A stretch of DNA of 64,000 nt from Shinisaurus crocodilurus (Eukaryota > Chordata > Lepidosauria > Squamata > Shinisauridae): positions 144,786,599 through 144,850,598 of the forward strand of contig CM037880.1 of assembly GCA_021292165.1 (NCBI GenBank), in the 5' to 3' direction. Shown here one piece after another: positions 1 to 10,669 of the stretch. A program made the position numbers and the translations under genes. Position 1 is the stretch's first letter. The number at the start of each line of letters is the position of its first letter. The notes under the pieces are model-generated. The model did not search any database and was not told the DNA's origin. It saw only the letters and a list, made by a program, of their open reading frames with translations.

Positions 1-461
1 TAAGTACTCAGGCGAATGTTATTAATTCTTTGATATACTCAGAAGCCTCTTCAGGTTGGGATGACATTACAGCTAGGATACAGAATTATTACGTAAGACT
101 GCTGTAAACAAAACAGCAGAATAAAGTTTATTTATGTAGTTGATCAGTCACTTGGATAATTTTTATTTCTATGTTTTTTTTATCCTTATGGATGTTGGTA
201 TAGGTACTAGAAAATGCCATTGGATATTTTTGCCATTCTTATCATTATTTGTTTTAAACTCAGGATAGCTTTCTGTCAAATGGTTTTCTTTTCCCTAAAT
301 CAAACATGCTTCTTAAGGTTTATGATTACAGAAGCATTTAATATACCTTCAGAGAACACATTCCTAAGATACTGTAAGACGAACCATGAAAATAACTGCT
401 TTGTCTGTACGAGTTTTTAGACAGGCTGCAAAGTCAGTCACAGCTGTATTAGTTAAGCCAA

Positions 462-464
<3 letters not shown>

Positions 465-501
<37 letters not shown>
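465..501. repeat. (TG)n microsatellite
   Basis: Uninterrupted TG dinucleotides, about 18 units, in intronic sequence. Confidence 0.97.
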
Positions 502-503
<2 letters not shown>

Positions 504-2626
504 TTACTGTGAATGCAGAAGCCCTGTGGAATTGGGGATTCATGTTCTCAATAGGGTGAAACAAAATATTAATTCCTGGAACATAAAAAGCAAAATTGCT
601 GTGTTCATTTATTTATCTTTTAGGTAGTCATGGGGCTTATCTGAGTTTGGGCTTTGGTCTTCATTTTGAGTAGAGAAATGTTGATACTGAGAGTTATTTC
701 TTAAAACATCTTTAGTGTCCAACTTGCTTTGAGAGAATTCTGCTTGTGCAACGACGGTGCCTATGCATGATGGCTCTCCTCTTCTATTAGAATAATTAGA
801 ACCAACGTGGCCCTTCCCCCGGAACACGCGCAGCTGTGGGCGGGGAGAATTTTGCAGGCGTGGGGGAAGGAGTTGAGACATACCTGTATACGCAGGTATT
901 ACATCAGGTAAAGGGGGTGGGGCTGCAGGAGCTAATGTTAGGCCTGGTAGCCCCCCCCCTCTTTGTCAAGAAACAAGTGGCTATCCGTGGTGTCCCATGC
1001 CCACCTTGTGTGTCTGCTTTGTTTCCATGTTATCAATCCTTCAAGGGTGTGCATATTGTGTTTTGACAGCGTCATCACCTAACAAATGGGGTTCTGTTTT
1101 TGCTGGAAGCTTCTCGTTATTCACTGGGCAGCAAACGTCCCATTCTCTGACCGGATTCATAGGTGCAAGAAGCTGCATGAGTAGCTGCTTGTAACACGAC
1201 ATGCAAACAGCTTTATGGACCAAACAGTTTGTGTGAAGCAACAACCCACTTGGATTGGGCTCTTTCAACCATGCCAAAATAACCCACTTTCTTATTTTGC
1301 AGTTTGCATTAGCATGGTGGGAAGGTATCACCCAAAATGCCTGTAGAGTTGCTTCACACAAAGTGCTTGTCACATGAAGCTGCTTCTGTATCACTGGGCT
1401 TTTGGTGATCTCTCTTGTGACTACCTGCGTGGATGAAAAGGGCCTCCGTTGGCCCAAATTATGATGCTTTCCAATCACAAATCATGTGTGGAAGATAAAG
1501 AAAATCATCTGTGTGCTTCATCGTGAAATAACACATGTACAAGAGGGATCGCCAACAAAATGTTGCAGTATAGAGTATTCCTGTTCAGTTTTCCAGCCAA
1601 ACAGCCAGTCTTCCAGGATCCCCAATTTCATTCCCCCTTCCCAAACAGTCAGCAATCTATGTTCACTGAGCAAGCTCAGTGCTCATTCAGCTATTTTTGG
1701 GATTCCCTCCTTAGGGTTTATAAGGTGTTTTTTTTTTTAGGTACTTCTGCAAACCTTGGGGTCCCTTGCACCTATTGATACCACCTCTTGTGTGTTGTTG
1801 GTGCCATGTTGACTACATGAGGAGCCATACTTGGTAAATGAGTCTACTATTTCTGCAATCCTAATTGAGGTTGGGGAAGAGCAGAGTGGCATCCCATGTC
1901 ATCCAAAGAAGTACAGTGGCAGTTCTGCGCTACCCAAGGAACTGGCTTGTTTTTACAATGTGTACTTCATTGACAGTAGTGGGAGAGCGGGAAATTAGCG
2001 ACAGTATGCAGGCTCCAGGACTGACATAGGTAATGGGCCTGGATTGGGCCTGTTGGGAGGAACAGAGCTGCTTTGGATCCAATGGATCCAAAGCCAGCTC
2101 CTCCCCACCCCCACAGTACCCTGTTTCAGGGCTTTCCACCAGTGGCAGGTTTCTGTCCACCTGGGCACCATGGCTCCCTGGCAGCACTCCTTTCCTCTGG
2201 CAGAGGTTGGCAGACAGCCACCGACATGCCATCCTAACACTCTCCAGTCATCAACATTGGGTGAATCTTAAGGTTGTGCTCTTAGGGTGCAATCCAATTG
2301 GGATGCCTGTGTAAGTCCCCAAACATAGAGGATTACAGGCATCCTATGCAGAGTGGGAGGAATGGTTGAGGCGATCTTGGTTTCCCTGCTCCTCCTGCTC
2401 CACATTTTCACCAGACAGCTGTTTGTTTGGCTGTCTAGCTGGGGCACTTTGGAGGGAAGGAGGCTGGGAGCAGCTTCAGGATACCTTGTATCCTGTCCGC
2501 CCCAGTCTCCTCCCCTCTCCTCCCTGCCCCCCTCCCTGCCCCCTTTAACTCCTCTTCAAGGTCATGTTCACGTCCTTGGAGAGCAGCCAGTGCTGGTCTT
2601 TCTGTGCTGCCTGCAAGGGGGTGGGG
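502..2626. other. Intron, no gene recognised
   Basis: No open frame here looks like a protein family. A GC-richer patch with a GC box lies near 795-960, but it is far too small for a CpG island. A pair of 15-bp inverted arms (1228-1242 and 1348-1362, core GTGTGAAGCAAC) may mark a degraded MITE. The 1900-2300 part has a non-random, repeat-like feel that I could not classify. Confidence 0.6.
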
Positions 2627-2636
2627 AATAAGAGCT

Positions 2637-2832
2637 TCCGTCGCTCATTAAAAACCTGGTTGTTCAGGCGGGAATATGGGGTGGGTTAAGATTTTAAAAT
2701 TTTTATATTGTTTTAATGTATTTTATTGTATTTATGTATTTTATTGTGTGTACATCGCCCAGGGTGGCCGGTTGCCGGCCAGATGGGCGATAAATAAATA
2801 TTAATAATAAATAATAATAATAATAATAAATA
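2637..2832 (+). mobile_element. L2-clade LINE, 3' tail only
   Basis: The sequence begins within the last codons of the L2 ORF (the CTGGTTGTTCAGGCGGG stretch) and continues through a 3' UTR ending in GCCAGATGGGCGATAAATAAA and an AT-rich tail. The same 3' UTR follows the longer L2 copy at 3890-4782 and, inverted, 59050-59213. AATAAGAGCT at 2627-2636 recurs at 2833-2842 and is a plausible 10-bp target duplication. Confidence 0.85.
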
Positions 2833-2961
2833 AATAAGAGCTCCAGTCCTCAGCTCTGTTGGAGTGCTGCCTCTGACTTCAGAGCTGAGAATCTGAGTGA
2901 TCCTATGCCCCCCCCCCGCGACACTGTCTAGGGGCCAAAGGATTCTTCCCTCTGTCACTTA

Positions 2962-3099
2962 GGACGCAATCCTATGCATGTTTAGACAGAAAAAAGTCCT
3001 ACTACAATTCCCAGCATTCCCCAGCCAGCAAAACTGGCTGGGGAATGCTGGGTGTTATAGGACTTTTTTTTCTATCTAAACATGTATAGGATTGCGCCC
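2962..3099. mobile_element. Foldback MITE, Harbinger-like TTA target duplication
   Basis: The two halves are inverted copies: a GCAATCCTATGCATGTTTAG end, a CAGAAAAAAGTCCTA segment and a CAGCATTCCCCAGCCAGC core, then the reverse complement. TTA flanks both sides (2959-2961 and 3100-3102), as in PIF/Harbinger elements. Related copies: 24645, 29743, 44784 and 60233. Confidence 0.8.
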
Positions 3100-3102
3100 T
3101 TA

Positions 3103-3889
3103 ATACTTAAAATAACTATGTGGGTATCATGGCTTATTTTCTGCAAGGCATTGAAATAAAAATTATACCTCTGCATTTTACATTCACTTGTAAGTTGAAT
3201 TAATTACACCTGGAAGAGTTTTATGTTTAAAATGGTTTGTATTTTGTTGTCCTGGAATGGAATTCAGATAAAGCTTAAAAACAGCTTGTTTTCTCTGACC
3301 TTGAGTTGTATTTGTTTTCCTTGGCATAACTAGAAAAAGAAAGTTAGAACACACTTGATGGTGATATATAGGCACACTAATAAAAATCTTGTATTTGCCT
3401 ATTGAGCATAAAAGTTGCTGTTTCTTCTATCTCAGAATTTCTTTTTGGAAGGGGAATTTTTGTGTGTGAAGCTACTCTTCTTTAGAAATGCTGGAATTAA
3501 TGAGAAAAGGATTTCTAAAATATGTGTATTGTATGTATGCTTCATAATGTTGGGCAATCTCTCCGGAAAGATTTCATTGTGCTAGGTATATAATTCATTG
3601 TTCAGGTGGTGGTGGTGGTGTTTTTATTCTTATTTTGCAAGGCACTTCTTGGGGCTATCTACAGTGCTTTTTCCCCTTGGGCATTTTGCCAGAGAAGCAC
3701 AATAGCAGTTGTAATAATATGAGCATTTCTAAATGCAATGTTTCTTCCCTACTTTGTTGTGCAACAGGCTGGAGAAAGGGGAACACAGACAGACTGGTAA
3801 AACAATAAGAACCTTTCTAACGAGGAAGCATTTTGGAGGGGTAAAGGAGCACATGCTTTTAGAATTTGTGCATAAAGCTGGGTAGGAAC
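3103..3889. other. Intron, nothing recognised
   Basis: AT-rich sequence without a credible gene, RNA or repeat family on reading. Confidence 0.6.
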
Positions 3890-4782
3890 ATCACATGCCT
3901 GAAGCTGAACCCCGACAAGACCGAGGTACTTCTGGTGGGGGACAAGGGGAGGCTAGGGGATGTTGACCTGGTGCTGAATGGGGTACATCTACCCCTGAAG
4001 GACCAGGTCTGCAGCTTGGGGGTCATTCTAGACTCCCAGCTGTCCATGGAGGCTCAGGTGGCAGCTGTGAGCCGGGCAGTGCTGTATCAACTCCATCTGA
4101 TACGGCAGCTGCGCCCCTACCTCCCTAATCACCTGCTCCCATTAGTGGTTCATGCCTTGGTCTCCTCTCGCCTAGGCTACTGTAATGCGCTCTACGTGGG
4201 GTTACCATTGAAGACGGTTCGGAAGCTACAGCTGGTACAGAACGCGGTGGCTTGACTGGTTAAAGGCAGCCACCAGCGGGATCACATCACGCCAGTGCTC
4301 AGGGAGCTGCACTGGCTACCAGTTGCTTGCCGAGCCGAATTCAAGGTGTTGGTTTTGACCTTTAAAACCCTATACGGCTCTGGTCCAGTCTATCTCCAGC
4401 AACACCAAGTAGGCCGCTCAACAAGATCTGCCACAGACGGCCTTCTCCTTGTCCCTTCAGCCAGAGCAGCTAGACTGGTGGGGACTAGGAAGAGGGCCTT
4501 TTCTGTGGCGGCCCCCATACTGTGGAACTCCCTCCCTAGTGACATCCACCATGCCCCCTCTCTGTTGAGCTTCCGCTGCTCACTAAAAACATGGTTATTC
4601 AGGCGGGAATATGGGGTGGGTTAAGATTTTAAAAGTTATACTGTTTTATACTGTTTTAAATATGTTTTATATCATGTATTTTAAGTGTGTTTTATCATGT
4701 TGTACATCGCCCAGAGTGGCTGGTTTGCCGGCCAGATGGGCGATCCAGAAACACAACAAATAAATAAATAAATAAATAAATA
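3890..4782 (+). pseudogene. L2-clade LINE, 3' part of ORF2 plus 3' UTR
   Basis: The translation shows the region downstream of the RT catalytic core of L2 LINEs: LKLNPDKTEVLL near 3902, then SSRLGYCNALYVGLP, ITPVLRELHWLPV and AFSVAAPILWNSLPS. One in-frame TGA at about 4253 splits the frame; otherwise the 3' frame is open to about 4624. The characteristic 3' UTR follows, ending in GCCAGATGGGCGAT and (AAAT)n. The EN and RT core are absent, so it is a 5'-truncated, dead copy. No clear target duplication was found. Confidence 0.9.
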
Positions 4783-5523
4783 TAAAATTCTGGCGGTTGG
4801 ATCCAGATTTACTCATACTTGGAGTAGGCCCATTGAAGGCAATGGGACTTTGTGACTAACTGAAGGCTAGTCACAAGGTATTCTATCATTTGATGAGTGG
4901 TGATAGGTAAAGTACCAAACTAGACCAAATGAAAATTGTATTACTTGATCAACCTAGACATTTTTGTATGCAAGGCCTAGGAATTGTATAGATTTCCAGA
5001 TAAGGCTTAGGAAGTATGAAAACACATGGGAAAGGATTATACGCTTTCCCATGGCATTGTATATTGTTCCTTGGAATTGTATGGATAGTATTATACAATG
5101 TTAACTATAGAAAAAAAAAGACAGGAAAAATAAAGAAATAAGCTATATATGTGATTAAATATTAAATACGGTTTTATTAATATTTTTTGTAATTATTACT
5201 GAACTATAACAGAAACAAATATTAATGCATGAACCACAAATTATCTAGTCAAGCTTCTTCAGACATACAGCATGGTTAATTTTAACATGAATTACTTGTT
5301 ACAACATGACAAACTTGCATGACTTTTAGATTAACACAGAACGTTCGTTTTAACACAAAACTCCTTTGACGTTGGTACCTAGTCTTGAAATGGTGTTAAG
5401 TGAAACCTCGCCCAGCTTCAGTCAGTTGTTCTGTAGTAACAGAGGATCACAATGACAACTCTTTATCTTTTGGGATGTCACCAGTATTCTACGAAATGCA
5501 TGTGTTCATTTTGTCCCCAGCAA
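4783..5523. other. Intron with one short MITE remnant
   Basis: At about 4796-4865 there is a GGATCCAGATTTACTCATACTT start with a CCCATTGAAGGCAATGGGAC palindromic core, related to the foldback at 42952-43055. The rest shows nothing recognisable. Confidence 0.5.
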
Positions 5524-5610
5524 TGCAATCCTGTGCCTGTCTACTTAGGAGTAAATCCCATTGCATTCAAGGAGGACTTACCCCCAGGTAAGTGTGTGCA
5601 GGATTGCAGC
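5524..5610. mobile_element. Short MITE with GCAATCCT ends
   Basis: It starts TGCAATCCTGTGCCTGTCTA, has a central AAATCCCATTGCATTCAA block, and ends GCAGGATTGCAG, the inverted start. About 85 bp. Sister copies: 7036, 27886, 59327, 60635, 61445. Confidence 0.75.
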
Positions 5611-7035
5611 CGAAGATACCCATTTCTTCCATACTTTGCTGATTCAGCAGAACACTTTCTGTGGAATCCTCAGGCAATGCGTGGGAGAAGAGACATTTAG
5701 TACTTTGCCCAGTCTTTATTTGGGGTGTAGTATAGATTTCCTAGGTATTCTTTAGCTTATCTGGATTGAAACTTTGCTGTTTAGCATATTCATCACCCAC
5801 AAATATGAGTATAATATATAGAACTACAAAGTGGCACAAACCGGTCCCTTTCAGCGGACATCATGCCAGTAAGAGGACAGGGCCATTTTAAAGGTGCGTG
5901 AAGCATTTTCATTTGGCGTTGTACCCAGTGTAATTAGCGAGTGAGTGAATACAGATGGACGTTCTTGCAGTGAGAGTTGCTATAGTGTAATGCTGCACAC
6001 AGTACAGCCTAGCAACAGTTCAATATTAACATTGTTCATTGGCTTAATTAGCTGCTGAGGCCTAGGTACGGCTGTTAAAAGCTGTGCGGTGTCACTCACT
6101 GGTCTTGGGACTCATGCTCTGTAGTTGTGGACCTGGCAAACATGAGAATAAATGACTAGTTTAAAAAGCCACTGTAAGGATCAGATTTGTAGGCATGCAA
6201 AATAATATGCACTTTGTTCTGTCTCCAGTTTTAAATATATTTGCATGGTAACTGCAAGAAGAGTAGTAATTATTGCTTCCTAGAATTTATGGAGCATGAT
6301 TTGACCTTAAACCCAAAGGAATAGCAGCTAAACTAATCACAGTTACGTGTTGCTAAGCATATATGCCTATTCTGCTGCAATGTTTGGAAGATTTGTATAG
6401 CTGTTCTGTTTTGAAGATAAACTATTCATCTGGGGAGCAGAAAGGGTAACATCACATAATCCATTGTTAGAATGAATGAGGCCATGTTGCAGTTTGACAC
6501 TATTGGGCACCATTTTGCCTAATACTATCACACTGATAGCCCCTCTTCCCATTGTTGAAAAGTAACAGCAATAATGCGTGAACAATCATCATCTGTTGCT
6601 GCCCTTGCAAAATTATGCAGCATCTTTGGAAGACATAATCAACACTGTTGAGTGGCACAGGTGTTTATAGAGATGTTTGATAATATACTGCATGCTAATG
6701 ATTTCTAAATGGTTAAAAATACACAATTAAGTGCAGACCTAAACAATAAAGTTAGGAGGACTAATTTAAAGTGAAAAAGCATACAAATTGAAATACAACA
6801 GTGTTGTCGAGATAAGTAAACAGCACAATTTCCTCACCCCACACTGCAACATAAAGTAGTTAAAAGAATATAGAGGATTTTGTAGCTGGCCCCATAAGCT
6901 ATTCATTTGTTATACAATTTAACAAAGATTTATGCTTGCTTAAACGTATTTTGCATTGAGTAGGCTTAAGGATGCCTGTTTGTGTTGAATTGTGGCCTAT
7001 TTATATAAGATTTACTAATATTTAAATAATGTGAA
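5611..7035. other. Intron, nothing recognised
   Basis: No protein-like frame, RNA gene or repeat family was recognised in this AT-rich stretch. Confidence 0.6.
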
Positions 7036-7121
7036 GTGCAATCCTATACATGTCTACTCAGAAGTAAGTCCCATTGAATGCAGTGGGACTTTCTCCTAGG
7101 CAAGCGTGCACAGGATTGCAG
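7036..7121. mobile_element. Short MITE with GCAATCCT ends
   Basis: A clear member: TGCAATCCTATACATGTCTA at the left, AAGTCCCATTGAATGCAGTG in the centre, CACAGGATTGCAG at the right. The outer about 10 bases are inverted repeats. Confidence 0.8.
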
Positions 7122-7661
7122 TCTTCATGATTAAACATAAGATCTAGGTGCTTCTTGCTCTAGCTCCAAGCTTTAACTGCATGGATTTTAGCCAAATATC
7201 TCATTTCTATGCTTTCTTGTTTTTCATGACTGCAAGAAAGCTGCACACTCAATTTTGTAGAGGTTTAGATTCTGTTTAAAGCACAAGCATTTAGATGCCA
7301 CTGGTACATAAGATAATAACTTACATGGCAACATGTAGCCTTGAGGCTCTTTTATGAGCCCCTAAGGAATTTTTAAAAGATGTATACAAATCTTACTTGT
7401 CTTTTAAATGCTTTGTCTAGTTTTAGCTGTAGAAGTGAGTTTGAAAAGTGACAGTACGTTTTGCAAGTTTTGAAACAAAAAAGCAAGCAAAGTCTAAACT
7501 CTTATTCATGACTTTCACTATGATCTTAAGGCTTTACTCAGCATGTTTCCCCTTGTTGGCTTAACTTTAAACAAAGATGCGACAGCAAAAGCATAGCAGC
7601 AGTCTCTTGGCAGCCATATACCCATCCAGGTGGTAGGTATATTCTTTACATATTTCTAAAC
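7122..7661. other. Intron, nothing recognised
   Basis: AT-rich sequence without recognisable gene or repeat. Confidence 0.6.
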
Positions 7662-8391
7662 TAGCTGTTGCCCGCAGCTTCGCTCGCGTGGATTTTAGGA
7701 TTTGGTATAATTGTTTTTAAAAGAAACACGTATGGAAAAGATGCAGTATCTCTGACTGAAAGTGTAACGTTTAGGCTGGGTGCTGGCAGCAGAAATCTTT
7801 TGTGACAGAACTATCTGTTCTTAAAGAAAAATCAGGTTAATCCTGAGAGTCTACAGGTGATGAAGAGTGACCATGCCAAGTTTGGGGTAGATCCATCTAA
7901 ACGTGATGGAGCCTATGCGATGATGCCCCACACACAACAGTCAGTCAGTCATTTAAAAAGTTTCCCTCCCTTTTCACCCCGTCATTTAAAAACTTTCCCT
8001 CCCTTTTCACCCCTCAGAGAACATTCTAAATGGCCTAGGGGAGATTTGCATACCCACCCCTATTGGCCCCTGCAGGAATTCATATGAACATTCTAAGTGT
8101 GTATGGGCTATTTGCATAACTGCTGGGCTCCTGCAGCAAGTTGGCTCCTGCAGCAATTATGAGGTGAGGCCTATTTGCAGCACTGCAGATATGAGAGTGG
8201 GGTGATTTTGCCCCCTTTTTTCACCCCCTTAGGGATGGAATTTCCCAAAGTCCTTCCTTAGTGGGGGTCTACGTCATAAAAGCAATGTCCCTTCAAAATT
8301 TCACGTTCCTAGATTAAACGGTTTGAGCTGGGCATTGATAAGTCAGTCAGTCAGTCAGTCAGGACACCTTCTTTTATATATATATAGATTA
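7662..8391 (+). mobile_element. Unclassified interspersed element with (AGTC)n and (TA)n 3' end
   Basis: It opens with CTGTTGCCCGCAGCTTCGCT, a start I associate with widespread animal repeats, and ends with six AGTC units (about 8341-8360) followed by TTTTATATATATATAGAT. Internally a 33-bp unit (ATTTAAAAA then TTTCCCTCCCTTTTCACCCC) occurs twice in tandem at 7947-8012. No conserved ORF is present. I do not know its class, and clear target duplications are not visible. Confidence 0.6.
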
Positions 8392-8487
8392 GTTGAAGCC
8401 TTAGAGTGAACCAGACATTTCCAGTGTAGCCCTTCAGATCTGAATGTGCTATTACAGGGAAATCACTAATAATTAAGATTTTTGTTA

Positions 8488-8740
8488 CAGTCATGCCTTG
8501 GATTGAGAGCATAATTCGTTCCGGAAACGTGCTTGTAATCCAAAACACTCTTATATCAAAACGAAATCTCCCCAAAAAAAATTGTACAGAGATTTTTAAT
8601 TTAAGCCGTACTACAGTACTTGTATTGCAAGACGTCGCTTGTATATCAAGTAAAAAATAATAATAAAAAAAAAAATTAAAAATTTGCTTGTCTTGCAAAA
8701 CGCTCTCAAACCAAGTTACTTGCAATCTAAGGTATTACTG
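8488..8740. mobile_element. Pogo/Tc1-mariner-like MITE, TA target duplication
   Basis: The ends are inverted: CAGTCATGCCTTGGATTGAG at the left and the complement of CAGTAATACCTTAGATTGCA at the right. TA flanks both sides (8486-8487, 8741-8742). About 253 bp, no ORF. The copy at 59944-60186 is very similar; that at 46612-46870 shares only the ends. Confidence 0.85.
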
Positions 8741-8742
8741 TA

Positions 8743-9643
8743 TTTTATTTTTTTTAGTTATGAAGCCAGACTTGTTTGGCTCTTGTTACAAACTCTTTGT
8801 AAAGAAGTAATTCAGGGTAAAAAAAAAAACCCATGACAAGTGAACAAAGCATGTGCGTGTCTATTTTTTTATGAGGTTTGGACTAGAAGCCTTGCTGGAG
8901 AATGAAGGCTCCAATAAATAGACTGGTTAGCAGCTAAATATTAGCTCTGTTTTCTTCTGTAAAACTGCCTGAGGTGAAGCGCTGAAATAATATGAGAATG
9001 AATACTAGCTCTGAAAACCTAGAATATTAGTTTGTGCAGCGCTGCAAAAAAAAAAAAGTGTGTGTGGGGGGGGGAACCACAAATAAATCAATCGGTCAAC
9101 AAGACAATTTACCATTTCACAGTTCTGCAGACACCTGCACTGGGTGTGGCAGATTTGCTCGAAAGGCATTGATATTCATTACAAGTGAATGGGCAAGTAG
9201 TGAACTGTGAGGCAGGCTGTATTTGCATAGCAAAGTGGAGTTCAACCTTTGCAAATAGATCCAGGAGTCCCCTTTAAACCCAAGCTGCAACATGGAGAAT
9301 ATCTATTTGTCTGGCAGTGCTCCGTTTTTAGTCTGCCTGATTATGTTAACCTCAGTGACACCAGGTAGCTTCGGTAGAAGACCATAAACACAAATGTTAT
9401 GTGAAAGTCAGTAAGACTTCTCTTGAGTAAGAGAAGTCTTGAGGACTCTGCATGGCCTGGTTGTAGTTTGCATTCCAATAATTTAACTAATATACTACTG
9501 GTTTTATGCTTAAGGCATCAGAGTTTTGAGGTGCTGCTCAGAATGTACCTGTATATTATCAAAAATTCTTACAGGGAAAGGACCAGTTTACTGGAGAAAG
9601 AAAATGATGGTAGAGGGATGAAGCTTTGGAAGCACAAGCTAAG
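8743..9643. other. Intron, nothing recognised
   Basis: Contains homopolymer runs near 9048-9075 but no recognisable gene or element. Confidence 0.6.
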
Positions 9644-9752
9644 GCAGCCTTCTCCAACCTGGCGCTTTCCAGATGTGTTGGACCACAAGTCCCATAATTC
9701 TCAGCCAGCATGGGAGTTGCGGTCCAACACATCTGCAGAGCTGCAGGTTGGC
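9644..9752. mobile_element. hAT-type foldback MITE, diverged
   Basis: Left arm CCAGATGTGTTGGACCACAA and the matching right arm TTGCGGTCCAACACATCTG form an imperfect inverted repeat around a CAGCCAGCATGGGAG centre. The GATGTGTTGGAC block is typical of hAT-derived foldbacks elsewhere in this window (19374, 43244, 62539). Confidence 0.65.
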
Positions 9753-10008
9753 AGCAGTTTCAGCAAGAGTCTGGAGTGCCAACAAAACTCTAAACTTTGC
9801 CTTGCTTCCAGGGTTCTGTGGGTATCAGCAGTTTCTGTTTATTTTTTTAATTAACAAAAAAGGTAATAAAACAAAATAAAATGCAGCCTCAGACATGTGT
9901 AGCATGCAAGGTGCTACCAGTATTTCTTCTGTTCTGCTTCTGCAGCTGCCATGGAAAATCGAACAGAAGTGCCTCTAAAACATCTATTGCAATAGACTTC
10001 CTCTAAGA

Positions 10009-10143
10009 CAGTGTTCTCCAACCTTGGGTCCCCAGATGTTTTTGGCCTACAACTCCCAGTATGCCCCAGCCAGCTATGCTGGCTGGGGCATGCTGGGAGT
10101 TGTAGGCCAAAAACATGTGGGGACCCAAGGATGGAGAACACTG
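10009..10143. mobile_element. hAT foldback MITE, near-perfect 135-bp palindrome
   Basis: Two 66-bp arms with only three mismatches flank a 3-base centre (TAT). The ends read CAGTGTTCTCC and GGAGAACACTG, typical CAGTG hAT termini. An exact 8-bp target duplication CTCTAAGA is present at 10001-10008 and 10144-10151. Sister copies lie at 32590 and 58292. Confidence 0.92.
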
Positions 10144-10151
10144 CTCTAAGA

Positions 10152-10649
10152 TAACAGGCAAACTTATGCTGTCACTAAGGTACAGACTTGCATGTCTTTG
10201 GTTTCATCGTCCTTGGATAACTAACCTTATCTATAACACCTGTGCTGTGTACTGTTTTTCAACAACTGACTTCTAGAAAAAAAGAAAGTACATCTATTCA
10301 TAGCTGGTGAGGATAGGATTGGGATATGTCTCTGTATTGAAAGAGGGATGGAGAGGCTAAAAAAATACGTACTTAACTGGTGCCTGTGGTTACACTTCCG
10401 CAAAGCAAAGTTTCTTGAGACAGTGAAAGAAGGTTTGAGAATGTTATTGCTAAGAAACAAGCAGTGCTTTCTTTTTTGTCATCGTGCAATGTGACATATC
10501 ATGCTGAAGTTCCATATAAGTAGTTCAGCACTTCCTACCAAAATGAGCCAGACCAGGGTGACAGCTGAAAGGTTTGATTTCAGGTTTGATTTTGCCTCTC
10601 CGGGGATTACTATGCCTGGCAACTTTTGAAATTCAAAACATTCAGCTTT
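10152..10649. other. Intron, nothing recognised
   Basis: No gene or known repeat was recognised. Confidence 0.6.
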
Positions 10650-10669
10650 GATTTCACATTTTATTTACT

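Noticed and set aside
795..960. Alternative ZNF516 promoter
   Set aside because: One GC box and few CpGs only; no further promoter signal.
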